Position numbers and translations under genes: made by a program. A model generated the notes under the pieces. The model was not told where the DNA came from. It saw only the letters and a list, made by a program, of their open reading frames with translations, and made no database searches. A stretch of DNA of 46,919 nt from Thiocapsa sp. UBA6158 (GTDB taxonomy: Bacteria > Pseudomonadota > Gammaproteobacteria > Chromatiales > Chromatiaceae): NCBI RefSeq assembly GCF_002423035.1, contig NZ_DIUM01000014.1:1-46919 (forward strand), written 5' to 3'. Below are positions 9,147 to 18,334 of the stretch, piece after piece (the first letter of the stretch is position 1; each line of letters begins with the position of its first letter).

Positions 9147-12100
9147 TCACCCGGAGGCCACTCTCCCGGCAATCCATTCAAACAGCGCTTGCAGACGTTC
9201 GGCCGACAGCCGCTCGATTCGCGCCATGATTTCATCCATGCTCATTTGATCGTAATGCGCGTTCAGCGCCTCGGCGAGCGGTGCAAGTACGGCATGCTCG
9301 TCCGGCAACAGCGTCTCGGGCGGGTTCTGCAGATCCTTCAAAAAGGCTTCCGTCCGATGCTTGTCGAGTGTCCCGATCTCCTCGATCTCTGGAAGGCCTC
9401 GGCGCCAGGTCTCGATGCGGGTCTGCCGCGCCTGCCCGTCGAGCGTCGCGATTCGCAGCGCCAGCATCTCAAGGAGTTGCTCGACCATTTCACGGTCTTC
9501 GATCGACAGATAGGCCGGCGCTACGTTGAGCTCCGACTCGATTCGAGCGCAGCCATCGCGGGCGAGTGTCGGGATCTTGTTCGCCAGCGCACGACGCGGA
9601 CTGAGCCAGTCGGCGGAGCGTCGCCGCGCGGCATCGATGCGTTCGGCGCCGAGCGCCTGATACACCGAGGCCAGATCCCAGGCGGGATCGATCTCGCGCG
9701 CGGCAAGCTCCTCCGCCAGGGCCGCCGACTGGTGCTCGATCTGCTGAGCGAGGATCTCGGCTAGCCGCTCGGGGGACATGTCGCCGGTCTCCCATGTCCC
9801 GAGATCGGCTGCGATGCGTTGGAGCTGAAACGCCAGCTCGCTCACCTCGGATTCATCGCGCGTACCGATGAAGATCTCGCGCAGACGATTCACCCGCGCG
9901 AGCCCCTCCTGCAGCGCGCTCTCGCTCTTCGGTACGGCCGCAAAGAGCGCACCGAGTAGAGCCCGCTGGCGATCGAGCGCCTCACGCAGACGCTGCTGAC
10001 GATCCTGGATCGCCTTCACGCGCGCGCGAATCTCCTCCTCGGTCAAGGCTGAGCGCGCGCTGTCGAGCGCATCGATCAAGGCGTCGCCCTTCGCGATCCC
10101 GTCGTGCAGTTCGCGCACGGGAGTCGACTCGGTGGGCGCGGGCTGACGCGGATAATCATCGCTCTCGTCCAAGGTCAGCTTGAAGTGCTGGCGTTTCTCG
10201 ACCTGCATGATCGAGCGTTGCGCCTGCTCTTCGAGCGCGGCCGCCTCGGAGGTGAAGCCGAGCCGGGTCAGACTCTTGATCGCCCTCTCGATACGATGAC
10301 GGAAGGTCGCCACTTCGGCCGCGTTGTGACAGCCTTGGCGCGGAATCCAATCGGCGAGCCGCTCGGACACCAGCTCGCGCACGATCGCCAACTGTTTTTC
10401 GCAGTCGACCATGAAGGACTCGGGCCAACAGTCAGACCCCTCGACCTCTTCGCGTCGCCGCAGCAGCAACAGCGCGTGGTGCAGCAGCTCACCGACATTG
10501 TTCTGACGTTCGGCGCGCTCGATGTTCTTCTCCCACTCGTCGAGCTCGACGCGGAAGTGATGCAGCTTCGTCTGTGCATTTGTGGATTTATCGCGCAGAT
10601 ACCGATAGGTGCCTTCCAACACCTCGGGCATCGGGTCGACGCGCTGCATCTGCTCGGCCTCGTGCGCAAGCGCGACCAGCGTCCGGTAGCTCGGCTCGGT
10701 TTCCCAGCGGTTCAGCAAGGCGCGCCAGCGTCCTTCGCCGTCCTCGGAGAGAAAGCGCAGAGAGGTCTTGCGAAGAACCGCAGGATCGAAGGCATGCTTA
10801 CCACGCTGAGTCGGGAAGGCATCGCTCAGCCAGTCGGCCGACGCGATCATCTGTCCACTCTGCTCAAGGCGGCGCGGCGGGTGAATGCCGCCGATCAGCA
10901 GCCCCAGCATCAGGCCCGCCGAGGCGGTATTCAGTCCGTATGGCGGGGCAATCAGCGCTTGATAAGAGGTCCCGAGGGTACGGGTAGGGTCGTTCAGATG
11001 CGCCGCTTGTAGCTCGTCGAAGACCGCCTTAACCGCTGGGTTCACCGGATCCGTAAGCTTCCCCGTCGGCGCAAGTGCTCGCCAACTTCGGGCCAGCAGC
11101 TCTCCGACCCGATTCTGCAGCTTCTTCTGCTGAGCCTGTACCCAGGTTCCGTCGACCTGACGTGCGATCAGGCTTCGCGTGAGCTGAGCGGCATCCGCCG
11201 GGCCACCGCCGGCGGTGGTTGCAAAGCCGTCGAAGGGAAAGGGAATCGTGCGCGGATAGATCTGCGCGAAGATGCGCTCGCCGACCGCCTTCAATCGCCC
11301 GTCCGGGACGGTTTCGAATCCGGCGACCCAGTAGCTCCGCTCCTTAATCGCCTCCTGCACAGACGCCTTCAGGGCTGCGCGGCCCCGCTGCGTTTCCTCC
11401 GGTAAGAAGCGGCGAAAACGCTCGCGCTCCTCGCCCGATGCCTGCTCATCAAACAGATAAAGGCGCTTGAGCGCGTCCGCGATGACCTGCTTCGGATCCG
11501 CGATCCCCACAACCCAGATCGGTGCCGCGGACTGTTTGATCCGTATCAACTCGGCTTGGAAGGTGTTCGAAACCGTTTCGTCCACGGCGGCCGGGTCATC
11601 ATCCGCGTGGATGTAGAGATAGATCACCCGTCCGCGCGCATCTTTCGGCGAAGCCGCTGCCTGCCAGTCCTGGAAGGCCGTTTTGACGACATTCGGCAGG
11701 GTGTGCAGGTTGGCGAGTTGGGCCTCGAAAAACCATTCCGAGGTCGCGATGTTCTGATTCAGCCCAAAGTCCGTCGCGATATTGCCGATCTCGGCGTCCT
11801 TCGCAGCACGCCCGACAAATAGATCGCGCACTGCCTCCGTGCCGATGGCGGTGGTACGTTGACGCACCCATTGCTGAAACTGGCCCCGCGTCGAGGCATC
11901 GGCGATCAGCTCGTATTGACCCAGATCGCCGTTCCACTCCAATGCACCCAGCTCGTCACCCAGCCGGCGTACAGCCGTGTGCAGGGTATCGGCATCCAAT
12001 GCCGTCGCCTCGGACAAAAGTGCATCCGCCTGCTCTCGCGTCTGTTTCCCGACGCGGGTCTTCTCCAGGATCGCCACACCGGCCAGCGTCAACTCCTCGG

Positions 12101-13634
12101 CTGCGCCTAAGTGGCCCTGGAACTTCTCCAGCAGGACTTGCAGGGTCTCGGCGACCGTCGAGCCGGTCTCGTGCTCGGCGGCGATCATCTCCGGGAGCAT
12201 GCTGCGCAGCACCAACTCACCGGCGCTGACCTGACGCAGACGTCCCCCGACGAGCACGTCCTCCTCGCCGATGCGGTCGATCACATCCTTGATGAAGGTC
12301 AGCGCCGAGCGCTGTTGCACGATGTCGCGCTGGCGCGTGAGAAACCAGGTCGCCAGCGGATGCAGTGGCCAGCAGCCTTTCGCGATGACCTGCTCGAAGC
12401 GCTCCGGGTCGCTCCACACCGGATACCGGCCGAATCCGGGCAAGGCACGGGACATCCGCTGCCAGCTCGTGTGTTGTGCCGTCTCCGCCCCCGCCCGACG
12501 CCAGACCTCCGTTAGACCAGCCTCGTCCTTACCGATCATGTGCGCGACGATGGTTTCGAGATTCGTCGAGAGATACAGTTTCTCTGCAGCATCGAAGCGT
12601 GTGATGTAGCGTTGCAGCTGCCGCAGATCCGCACTGCCGAAACGCTTCAGATAGGCCTTCAACTCGTATTGGATCAGGCCGACAAAACGGACCCGATTGC
12701 TATTGTCCTGAACACCTTGGAAGATCTGCTGAAGTGCCGTGTCGCCCGCGAGCTGCGGCTTCTCGGCCGCGTACTCGAGATAGCGTCCGAATTCGTCGAA
12801 AAGGATCAGAACGCTCGAAAAGGCCCCGTCAGGTCCGCAATAGATCTCGCAGAGCGTATTGATCAACTCTTGGGCCGATTCCTGCCCGACCACAGGGATG
12901 GCGGCGCCGTTCGCGTCCGTATAAAGGGTGTCGACCTGCGTGTAGATGGCCTCGTCGTTGTTGCGCAGACGCGTCCGGATCTCATCGCGACTCAGACCGG
13001 GACAATGACGTGCGAAGGCCTCGGCACGGATGTCGAAATTACGCTCGACGAATTGCTCGGCAGTTTGAAAACGCGGCGACAGATCACGAATCGCGCCCGG
13101 ATCTACGCCATAGCGATCGAGCTGGGCAAAGACCGCTTGAATCAGCGCGTTGCCCAAATGGAAACCGGCCATGCCGTCCAGACAGAGCACCAGAACCGGC
13201 TTGCGCAGCTGCGCGACCCGCTCGGTCACCCTCCGCCCGATCTCGGCGTCGGCTTGGGTCAGGTTCGCGACGATACGCCCGGCGGTTGCACCATCCGGCT
13301 CACCGAGCAAACAGGCTATCGCCGTCGCGAGGTGGGACTTGCCTGTGCCGTAGCCCGCAACGGCCAAGGCATAGGGATTGTGGTCTTCACCGCGCAGCCC
13401 GCCGACGATCGAATCCAGCAGATCGGCAACGACGCTCGCCGTATCTTTCAGCCGATAGCCGCGCTCGATGCCGTCCAGCTCGGCTTCGGCCGCACCGTGA
13501 TAGCGCGGGCCGTGAAAGACAAAGGCACTCGCCGCCTGCTGCGCTTGCGGCCAGCGATCCTGCACCCAGCGCAGCTGCACCGCACCTTCGAAGAACCGCT
13601 CATCATTGAACCGAACCAGACTTCCGATCTTCAC
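9147..13634 (-). CDS. Giant P-loop ATPase, SspC-like, module B
   Basis: This 1495-aa protein carries a Walker A AGYGTGKS at residues 93-100 and a Walker B LILFDEFGRYLEY with D280-E281. The Walker B surroundings (DEFGRYLEY) closely resemble those of SspC in this window (DELGKFLEY, D190-E191), and both proteins follow a DUF4007-type gene, so I infer that they are distant paralogues. Residues ~1050-1450 are rich in Glu/Arg/Leu with coiled-coil character (for example IRARVKAIQDRQQRLREALD). No nuclease motif is evident. The start is GTG, with AAGGGAGAAGAGA directly upstream. It is 49 bp from the DUF4007-like gene. By analogy with SspC it may power DNA translocation or PT installation, but that is inference. 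The name BrxC-like is an alternative I consider weaker. Confidence 0.7.
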   Translation of the reverse strand: MKIGSLVRFNDERFFEGAVQLRWVQDRWPQAQQAASAFVFHGPRYHGAAEAELDGIERGYRLKDTASVVADLLDSIVGGLRGEDHNPYALAVAGYGTGKSHLATAIACLLGEPDGATAGRIVANLTQADAEIGRRVTERVAQLRKPVLVLCLDGMAGFHLGNALIQAVFAQLDRYGVDPGAIRDLSPRFQTAEQFVERNFDIRAEAFARHCPGLSRDEIRTRLRNNDEAIYTQVDTLYTDANGAAIPVVGQESAQELINTLCEIYCGPDGAFSSVLILFDEFGRYLEYAAEKPQLAGDTALQQIFQGVQDNSNRVRFVGLIQYELKAYLKRFGSADLRQLQRYITRFDAAEKLYLSTNLETIVAHMIGKDEAGLTEVWRRAGAETAQHTSWQRMSRALPGFGRYPVWSDPERFEQVIAKGCWPLHPLATWFLTRQRDIVQQRSALTFIKDVIDRIGEEDVLVGGRLRQVSAGELVLRSMLPEMIAAEHETGSTVAETLQVLLEKFQGHLGAAEELTLAGVAILEKTRVGKQTREQADALLSEATALDADTLHTAVRRLGDELGALEWNGDLGQYELIADASTRGQFQQWVRQRTTAIGTEAVRDLFVGRAAKDAEIGNIATDFGLNQNIATSEWFFEAQLANLHTLPNVVKTAFQDWQAAASPKDARGRVIYLYIHADDDPAAVDETVSNTFQAELIRIKQSAAPIWVVGIADPKQVIADALKRLYLFDEQASGEERERFRRFLPEETQRGRAALKASVQEAIKERSYWVAGFETVPDGRLKAVGERIFAQIYPRTIPFPFDGFATTAGGGPADAAQLTRSLIARQVDGTWVQAQQKKLQNRVGELLARSWRALAPTGKLTDPVNPAVKAVFDELQAAHLNDPTRTLGTSYQALIAPPYGLNTASAGLMLGLLIGGIHPPRRLEQSGQMIASADWLSDAFPTQRGKHAFDPAVLRKTSLRFLSEDGEGRWRALLNRWETEPSYRTLVALAHEAEQMQRVDPMPEVLEGTYRYLRDKSTNAQTKLHHFRVELDEWEKNIERAERQNNVGELLHHALLLLRRREEVEGSDCWPESFMVDCEKQLAIVRELVSERLADWIPRQGCHNAAEVATFRHRIERAIKSLTRLGFTSEAAALEEQAQRSIMQVEKRQHFKLTLDESDDYPRQPAPTESTPVRELHDGIAKGDALIDALDSARSALTEEEIRARVKAIQDRQQRLREALDRQRALLGALFAAVPKSESALQEGLARVNRLREIFIGTRDESEVSELAFQLQRIAADLGTWETGDMSPERLAEILAQQIEHQSAALAEELAAREIDPAWDLASVYQALGAERIDAARRRSADWLSPRRALANKIPTLARDGCARIESELNVAPAYLSIEDREMVEQLLEMLALRIATLDGQARQTRIETWRRGLPEIEEIGTLDKHRTEAFLKDLQNPPETLLPDEHAVLAPLAEALNAHYDQMSMDEIMARIERLSAERLQALFEWIAGRVASG

Positions 13635-13683
13635 TCTCTTCTCCCTTATGAAATCCGTATCAGAGCGATAGACTACCGCTCAG

Positions 13684-14550
13684 CTAGACCAATTCAGTAT
13701 AGAGGCGATCGATTACCTGCCCCGTCTTCACCAGCCTAAGCAACACCACGCTCCCAGTGTAGCGGTCAAGCTGCGCGAGGTGTTGGTCCGCAAGCCAGTC
13801 GAGCCACACCGCCGCCTGCGCACCATCCCAACCCAACAAAGACAGCAGGCGTGTTTCGCGCGCGAGCTCATCGAAGCTCATCTGCTCGACGTCGCTGAAG
13901 GCTTCGTCCCAGATCAACCACAGAAAGACCGCATAGGCCGGAAAGAAGGCGATCTCCGCCGGGGCGGACTCGCGCCTGAAGAGCAGCTCACCCGCGGCGT
14001 TCTCCGAGGTACTCAAGATTGCAGCGTCGGCGAAGCTCGTACCTTCGCTGTACATGCGCGTCGCCAGACCCGCCAGCGGCTTCAGATACTGCTTCGCGCC
14101 ATGTCGTTCGGTGAGTAGATTCAAATAGGCGTTCAGATCGAAACGCTCGCCCAAGCGAAATCGTCCCTCCGCAAACATGACGAACCAGGGATCGGCAACG
14201 CCCGTCGCCGGAGCCGCGCGACCAAGCCGGCGGGACAGAAGCAGATGCGCGAGCCACATCGTCAGCGGCTCGCTTAGAAAGGCGTCCTCCCGCGAGACCA
14301 TCTCGCCGAGCGGTGTACGCGCAAGCTTCCAGACGCCTGTCGATTTCTCGGCGCTCAACAGCCCCATGCCCCGCGTGAAATGGATCATCGGCTCGACCTT
14401 ACCGGTTTGCTTCCCGTTCGGAATCCCGGTCTCGGCACTGATCTCCTCGACGCTGCCGGAGCCGCCACGCCCGGCGAATGCCAGTAGCTGGCCCAAAAGA
14501 CGCCGATCCGGCAGGAAGGTTTGCGGGAAGTTGAGGGGAAGTGGCTTCAT
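13684..14550 (-). CDS. Divergent DUF4007/SspB-like protein, module B
   Basis: This 288-aa protein resembles DUF4007 proteins in overall plan. A short N-terminal segment (NFPQTFLPDRRLLGQLLAFA) stands where SspB has GRHETFPLRYGW. A winged-helix-like region follows (SVEEISAETGIPNGKQTGKV), then the characteristic middle TPLGEMVSREDAFLSEPLTM followed by WLAHLLLS and WFVMFAEG. The equivalent in SspB of this window is LGTTLLGTRGDPYLEDDATL followed by WILHWLIAS and FFWFFNRF. The HETFPLRYG motif of true SspB is not conserved, so enzymatic equivalence is doubtful. The ATG at 14550 is chosen over one 8 codons upstream because AAAAGGAGATTATCAGC precedes it. It lies between the helicase (46 bp upstream) and the SspC-like ATPase (49 bp downstream). 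Confidence 0.6.
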   Translation of the reverse strand: MKPLPLNFPQTFLPDRRLLGQLLAFAGRGGSGSVEEISAETGIPNGKQTGKVEPMIHFTRGMGLLSAEKSTGVWKLARTPLGEMVSREDAFLSEPLTMWLAHLLLSRRLGRAAPATGVADPWFVMFAEGRFRLGERFDLNAYLNLLTERHGAKQYLKPLAGLATRMYSEGTSFADAAILSTSENAAGELLFRRESAPAEIAFFPAYAVFLWLIWDEAFSDVEQMSFDELARETRLLSLLGWDGAQAAVWLDWLADQHLAQLDRYTGSVVLLRLVKTGQVIDRLYTELV

Positions 14551-14596
14551 GCTGATAATCTCCTTTTGAAACAAAGCATCGCAATCAAGGGCGCGT

Positions 14597-16774
14597 TCAA
14601 TATGTCCTTTTCAAGCGCCTGGACTCGAGCCATCTCGCGAACTGCTCGACACCGAACAAGTCGATGACGACCTCGCGCCGGACATCGTCGGGCAAGTTGG
14701 TATACCAAGGTCCGGGGTAAAGCAGGCGCGCAAGAGGATCGGCCATGCTTGCCACAAGGTCACGAATCGTTTCAACCCGGCGGACCGCATCGGCCAGCCG
14801 TTCGGGTTCGGGTGGGTTGCTGATGGCGAGCCCGTCAAAGCCCGCGACGGCACGCCGATCCGGAAACAACTTGAGCAGAACCCGCTCGTACGCACTGCCC
14901 CCGCAGTGCCACCAGAGCGTCTCTCCATCGACTTCGATCAGAGGCGCATCCTCCGGGGCATAGCCAAGCCCTGACAGGACATGGCGCGCAAAGGCGCGGC
15001 GGGTCGGTGCGCGTCGCGAGCCGTACCGAAAGGTTTCCGCCGGACCGCCGGATCGAGCCGACTTGAGCAGGATTTCGCTCGAGTCTCCGACAAGCGTCCA
15101 GCGCTGGCCGCCGAAGTCGATCGTTCCGGACATGCCGTCTAAACCCTGCACGTGCGCGATGACCTCGCCGGTCGATGCATCTACGACCGGCCGTCCGGTA
15201 CGATCTGCATCGAGATTGCCGTGAAAATCGCCCATACCGGAACCGAAGCGGTTACTCCAATCGTCGCCGAGACTCAACGTGTCTCGTGTCGCCACCAAGT
15301 GCTCGCCTCGGCAGAGGTGATCGAGGATGCGCTCGGGCTTTCCGGAATCGCATGCCGTGTCGGGCCAGACCGATCGCGCCAGATCGATCAAGTCACTCCG
15401 AGAACGACGTCCTTTCGGATGCTGCGCGATGAAGCTGGCGCACTGCTGCACATAAACCGACCAGCGCCGAACCTCATGCCCTTCATCGAGCATGCCCGCT
15501 CGCGCATTGGCGAGCAAACTACCGAACGCGGCTTGCTCGATCCGGTCGCGCGCAATCGGAAGAATGCGGGTGATCCCGGACCGACGCCCGGCCCGTCCGA
15601 TACGCTGCAGCAAAGCGCCCGTGTTCGGCGGTGGACCGACGAGCACCACCACGTCGACATTGCCGATATCGACTCCGACCTCAAGTGTAGTCGTGGCAAC
15701 CAGCACGGCGTCGCGCGCGGCGCCGAACTGCGTTTCGGCGCGCTCGCGGGCCACGCGCTCCAAGCTGCCGTGATGCGCAAGAACCTGCATGGCGCGTCGC
15801 TTCGTCAGAGCAGCGCCCAACGCAACCGAGAGCTCGTCGCACAGCCGACGGGTGGGCACAAACACCAGGAGCTTGCGACAGATCTCGCCCGTGTCATCCG
15901 ACCTGCGCAAGACCTGCCAGATCAGGTCGACCAAGGCTGCCGAGGCTGTCTTGCCGGGGATAATGGCGATGCGATCGCGAATCTGCGAAGCAGTGGATCC
16001 AGGCTCGAGCGTCCTCCAAACGTCGTCATCCGGCTCGAAGATCTGCATGGTTCTCGAGCCCGGTACGGAGAGCGCCCGCGCATCGGCACCGAGCAACCGG
16101 CGCGCGAGCCGATCGGGTGCGGAGACCGTGGCACTCCCGCCGCAAACCTGTAGTGCGCTCGTCGACGTCAACCCCTGTTGGACCGCAAATCGGCGTAGGC
16201 GCCCTAATCGCTCCAGCAGCCAGATCAGTTGATCCCCGCGCGCGGTGTCGTCGAAGAGATGCACCTCGTCGATGAAGACCGCTTCCACGCTTGCAAGCAG
16301 ATGATCGACGGTTCGACCCTCATGCTTCACGCTGTCGCGAACCAACATCGAATCGAACGATTCAGGCGTGGTGATCAAGACAGCCGGCCTGCGCTGCTTG
16401 TCGCGATGGTCGCTGGTCTGACGCCCGCAGTCCCAGCCGAGATCCGCGAGCGGGGGCGAAAGGCGGCTGAAGAGGTCGTTGACCAGGGCGCGTGTCGGGG
16501 CAACGACAAGGAGGCGAATACGTGGTTTCGACGCTGTCGGCAGCAGACGCAGCCTCGCGACCAAAGGCGCGCACAAGGCTTCAGTCTTGCCCGATGCCGT
16601 CGCGGCGGCCACAAGCAGGCTGTGTCCGGCCATGATGGGCTCGATCGCCCGGCGCTGAATCTCGGTCAATGCGTGAAAGCGCCGCCCGAAGAAGGCACGG
16701 CCGACCGGACCCAATCGCTCCACCAGGATGCGATCGGACGGCACCGGGGCTGGCCTCTCGGAATCCTTCAACAT
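14597..16774 (-). CDS. Lhr-like DEAD/DEAH-box helicase (BrxHI-like)
   Basis: This 725-aa superfamily 2 helicase shows a Q-motif-like region HALTEIQRRAIEPI (34-47), motif I AATASGKTEA (from 57), motif Ia APTRALVND, motif II DEVH (169-172), motif III GGSAT, motif V TTLEVGVDIG and motif VI QRIGRAGRR. The helicase core resembles Lhr and the BREX-associated BrxHI proteins. The ~250-residue C-terminal part (from about DFHGNLDADRTG) is not one I recognise. It follows the BrxD-like gene by 12 bp and is clearly in the same operon. In BREX type 2 a BrxD ATPase is paired with a BrxHI helicase, so this association with BrxD-like ATPases recalls that pair, though no other BREX gene is present. It likely acts on DNA or DNA-RNA in the cytoplasm. 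Confidence 0.85.
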   Translation of the reverse strand: MLKDSERPAPVPSDRILVERLGPVGRAFFGRRFHALTEIQRRAIEPIMAGHSLLVAAATASGKTEALCAPLVARLRLLPTASKPRIRLLVVAPTRALVNDLFSRLSPPLADLGWDCGRQTSDHRDKQRRPAVLITTPESFDSMLVRDSVKHEGRTVDHLLASVEAVFIDEVHLFDDTARGDQLIWLLERLGRLRRFAVQQGLTSTSALQVCGGSATVSAPDRLARRLLGADARALSVPGSRTMQIFEPDDDVWRTLEPGSTASQIRDRIAIIPGKTASAALVDLIWQVLRRSDDTGEICRKLLVFVPTRRLCDELSVALGAALTKRRAMQVLAHHGSLERVARERAETQFGAARDAVLVATTTLEVGVDIGNVDVVVLVGPPPNTGALLQRIGRAGRRSGITRILPIARDRIEQAAFGSLLANARAGMLDEGHEVRRWSVYVQQCASFIAQHPKGRRSRSDLIDLARSVWPDTACDSGKPERILDHLCRGEHLVATRDTLSLGDDWSNRFGSGMGDFHGNLDADRTGRPVVDASTGEVIAHVQGLDGMSGTIDFGGQRWTLVGDSSEILLKSARSGGPAETFRYGSRRAPTRRAFARHVLSGLGYAPEDAPLIEVDGETLWWHCGGSAYERVLLKLFPDRRAVAGFDGLAISNPPEPERLADAVRRVETIRDLVASMADPLARLLYPGPWYTNLPDDVRREVVIDLFGVEQFARWLESRRLKRTY

Positions 16775-16786
16775 GGCTGCAGCGCC

Positions 16787-18334
16787 TCAACGCCCCTGAA
16801 CGCAGAGCAGGTCCAGGGATTCCAGAGCGCTCCGCAGGAAGTAGCGAGGTACCGGATTCGGTTGTCTCCGATAGGTCTCGATCAAACGGTCGGCCAGTTC
16901 CCGGGCCGATGTCCAAGTGCGTCCGGTCAGCGCATCGGGATACGCCTGACCATACAAGGTCAGCACCTTCGTGAGGAGCTCGCGCAGCCCCTCGTCGCTC
17001 GGACTGGGTGCGATGATGTGCTGATCGAGGGCCCCCACCGTCTCCGGGATATTGGTAGAGGCATCATGCTCGGGATCGACGTCCGGACCGGCAGGGGCCG
17101 AGGCGAAGGCCAACACCAAGGGCAAGCGTTGGCTGCGCAGGCGACTCAACGCCTCCAGCAGCTCACGGCGTCGCTCGCGCAGTCGGGCCTGCTGTTGTCC
17201 GCGCCGGGCCGTCGTTGCGTACTCGACATCCAACTCGTCCAGAATGACAACAAGACCTCGCACCCCGGTTACTGCGCAGAGCTGCGTCCAATTAAACAGC
17301 AGATCGGTGAAACGCGCCGCGCGCTCGGCAACCGAGCGCGCCCGCAATGCCGGCAGCCGGATGCCCCGGTGACCCAGAGACTCCAGACGGAACCCGGCAG
17401 TGCTTGCCGGCATGGCGAGCGCCAGATAATCCTCGATGACCTGCATGGTATCGAACTCATCGAAGGCCGTGCTCGGGAGCTGATCGAAGACAGAGGCAAG
17501 GGTCGTTGCACCCAGGTGGCCAAGACGCTCGAGATCGCCATTTCTGCGCGCAACGGCAAGATGGCTCGCCAACCCCCCGGCAAGATGGTCACCCGGAAAG
17601 CGGATCGCAGCTGTCACGGCTTCAAGCAACTGCATGGGATCGCTCAAGGTCACGCCGACGCCATCCATCACGACGTTGGAGACGGCGAAGCGGCGACGCA
17701 CTGCGGTCGCCGTCAACAGGGTCAGTAGATGCGTTTTCCCCTGCCCCCAGGTGCCCTCGACCATCATGAAGACTGGATGGTGGGCCTGCGCCTGCTCCAG
17801 GCTCCTCTCGAACCGGCTTGCCTCCGCAGCGAGGCCTACGCTGAGATGATCGACATGCGATTCCAAGACCTGACCCAGACGCAGTGCCACGATGGCCCTG
17901 CGTGCGTCGATCGTCTCGGGCGTCAGCGCGGACCGCGTCGCTACCGCGGCGACCGGTGCGCAGCCGCGCGGAAGGGGACTTTCGGCCCGACGCGGCATGC
18001 CTTCGCCGTTCGACAATGGCGCAGAGGTGCGCGAGTCCTTTGGGTTTGGCTTCGCGGGGTGCGATCGTGTCGCACGCGCCGGCGGTAACTTGGCAGGCTG
18101 CGTGCGCTGTGCTCCCGCGGGGCCAGGAGCGGATGCCGGCGCGGACTTCGGCATCGTCGGCGCAACCGGAACAGGTAACGGCAGACCATCAGGCCTAATG
18201 CCTGTCAGTAGAGACAGGGGAATCAGATCCATCATGTAGCCGAAATCCACCATTGCGGTTGGACCTTCCGGATACAGACGCACAATCGAGCCACGCCCGA
18301 AATCCCGATGGAATACGGTATCCCCGACGTTCAA
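16787..18334 (-). CDS. BrxD-like ATPase with N-terminal CarD/Tudor-like domain
   Basis: This 515-aa protein starts at a TTG that overlaps the upstream stop (TTGA), preceded by GCAGGACGACGAACC. The longer frame upstream is overlapping coding sequence of the previous gene in another frame. Residues 1-50 (NVGDTVFHRDFGRGSIVRLY, then MVDFGYMMDLIPLSLL) form a small beta-barrel like the CarD/Mfd RNA-polymerase-binding or UvrD C-terminal Tudor domain. Residues ~50-125 are a Pro/Ala-rich linker. A P-loop ATPase follows: Walker A EGTWGQGKTHLL (GTWGQGKT at 194-201) and Walker B VVILDELD (366-369). It is the third of three consecutive ATPases of this type. The N-terminal domain suggests contact with RNA polymerase or with a helicase partner; this is inference. 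Confidence 0.75.
   Translation of the reverse strand: MNVGDTVFHRDFGRGSIVRLYPEGPTAMVDFGYMMDLIPLSLLTGIRPDGLPLPVPVAPTMPKSAPASAPGPAGAQRTQPAKLPPARATRSHPAKPNPKDSRTSAPLSNGEGMPRRAESPLPRGCAPVAAVATRSALTPETIDARRAIVALRLGQVLESHVDHLSVGLAAEASRFERSLEQAQAHHPVFMMVEGTWGQGKTHLLTLLTATAVRRRFAVSNVVMDGVGVTLSDPMQLLEAVTAAIRFPGDHLAGGLASHLAVARRNGDLERLGHLGATTLASVFDQLPSTAFDEFDTMQVIEDYLALAMPASTAGFRLESLGHRGIRLPALRARSVAERAARFTDLLFNWTQLCAVTGVRGLVVILDELDVEYATTARRGQQQARLRERRRELLEALSRLRSQRLPLVLAFASAPAGPDVDPEHDASTNIPETVGALDQHIIAPSPSDEGLRELLTKVLTLYGQAYPDALTGRTWTSARELADRLIETYRRQPNPVPRYFLRSALESLDLLCVQGR

Noticed and set aside
8480..9235. 251-aa minus-strand frame joining the Rpn fragment and the Uma2 region
   Set aside because: Carries true Rpn residues only over the 177-bp remnant; the rest is a wrong frame over the Uma2 gene.
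12540..13739. 399-aa open frame on the plus strand
   Set aside because: Lies antisense to the start of the SspC-like ATPase; no conserved motif, and high GC makes long antisense frames common.
16229..17728. 499-aa open frame on the plus strand
   Set aside because: Antisense across the helicase and a BrxD-like gene; crosses their border and has no recognisable domain.
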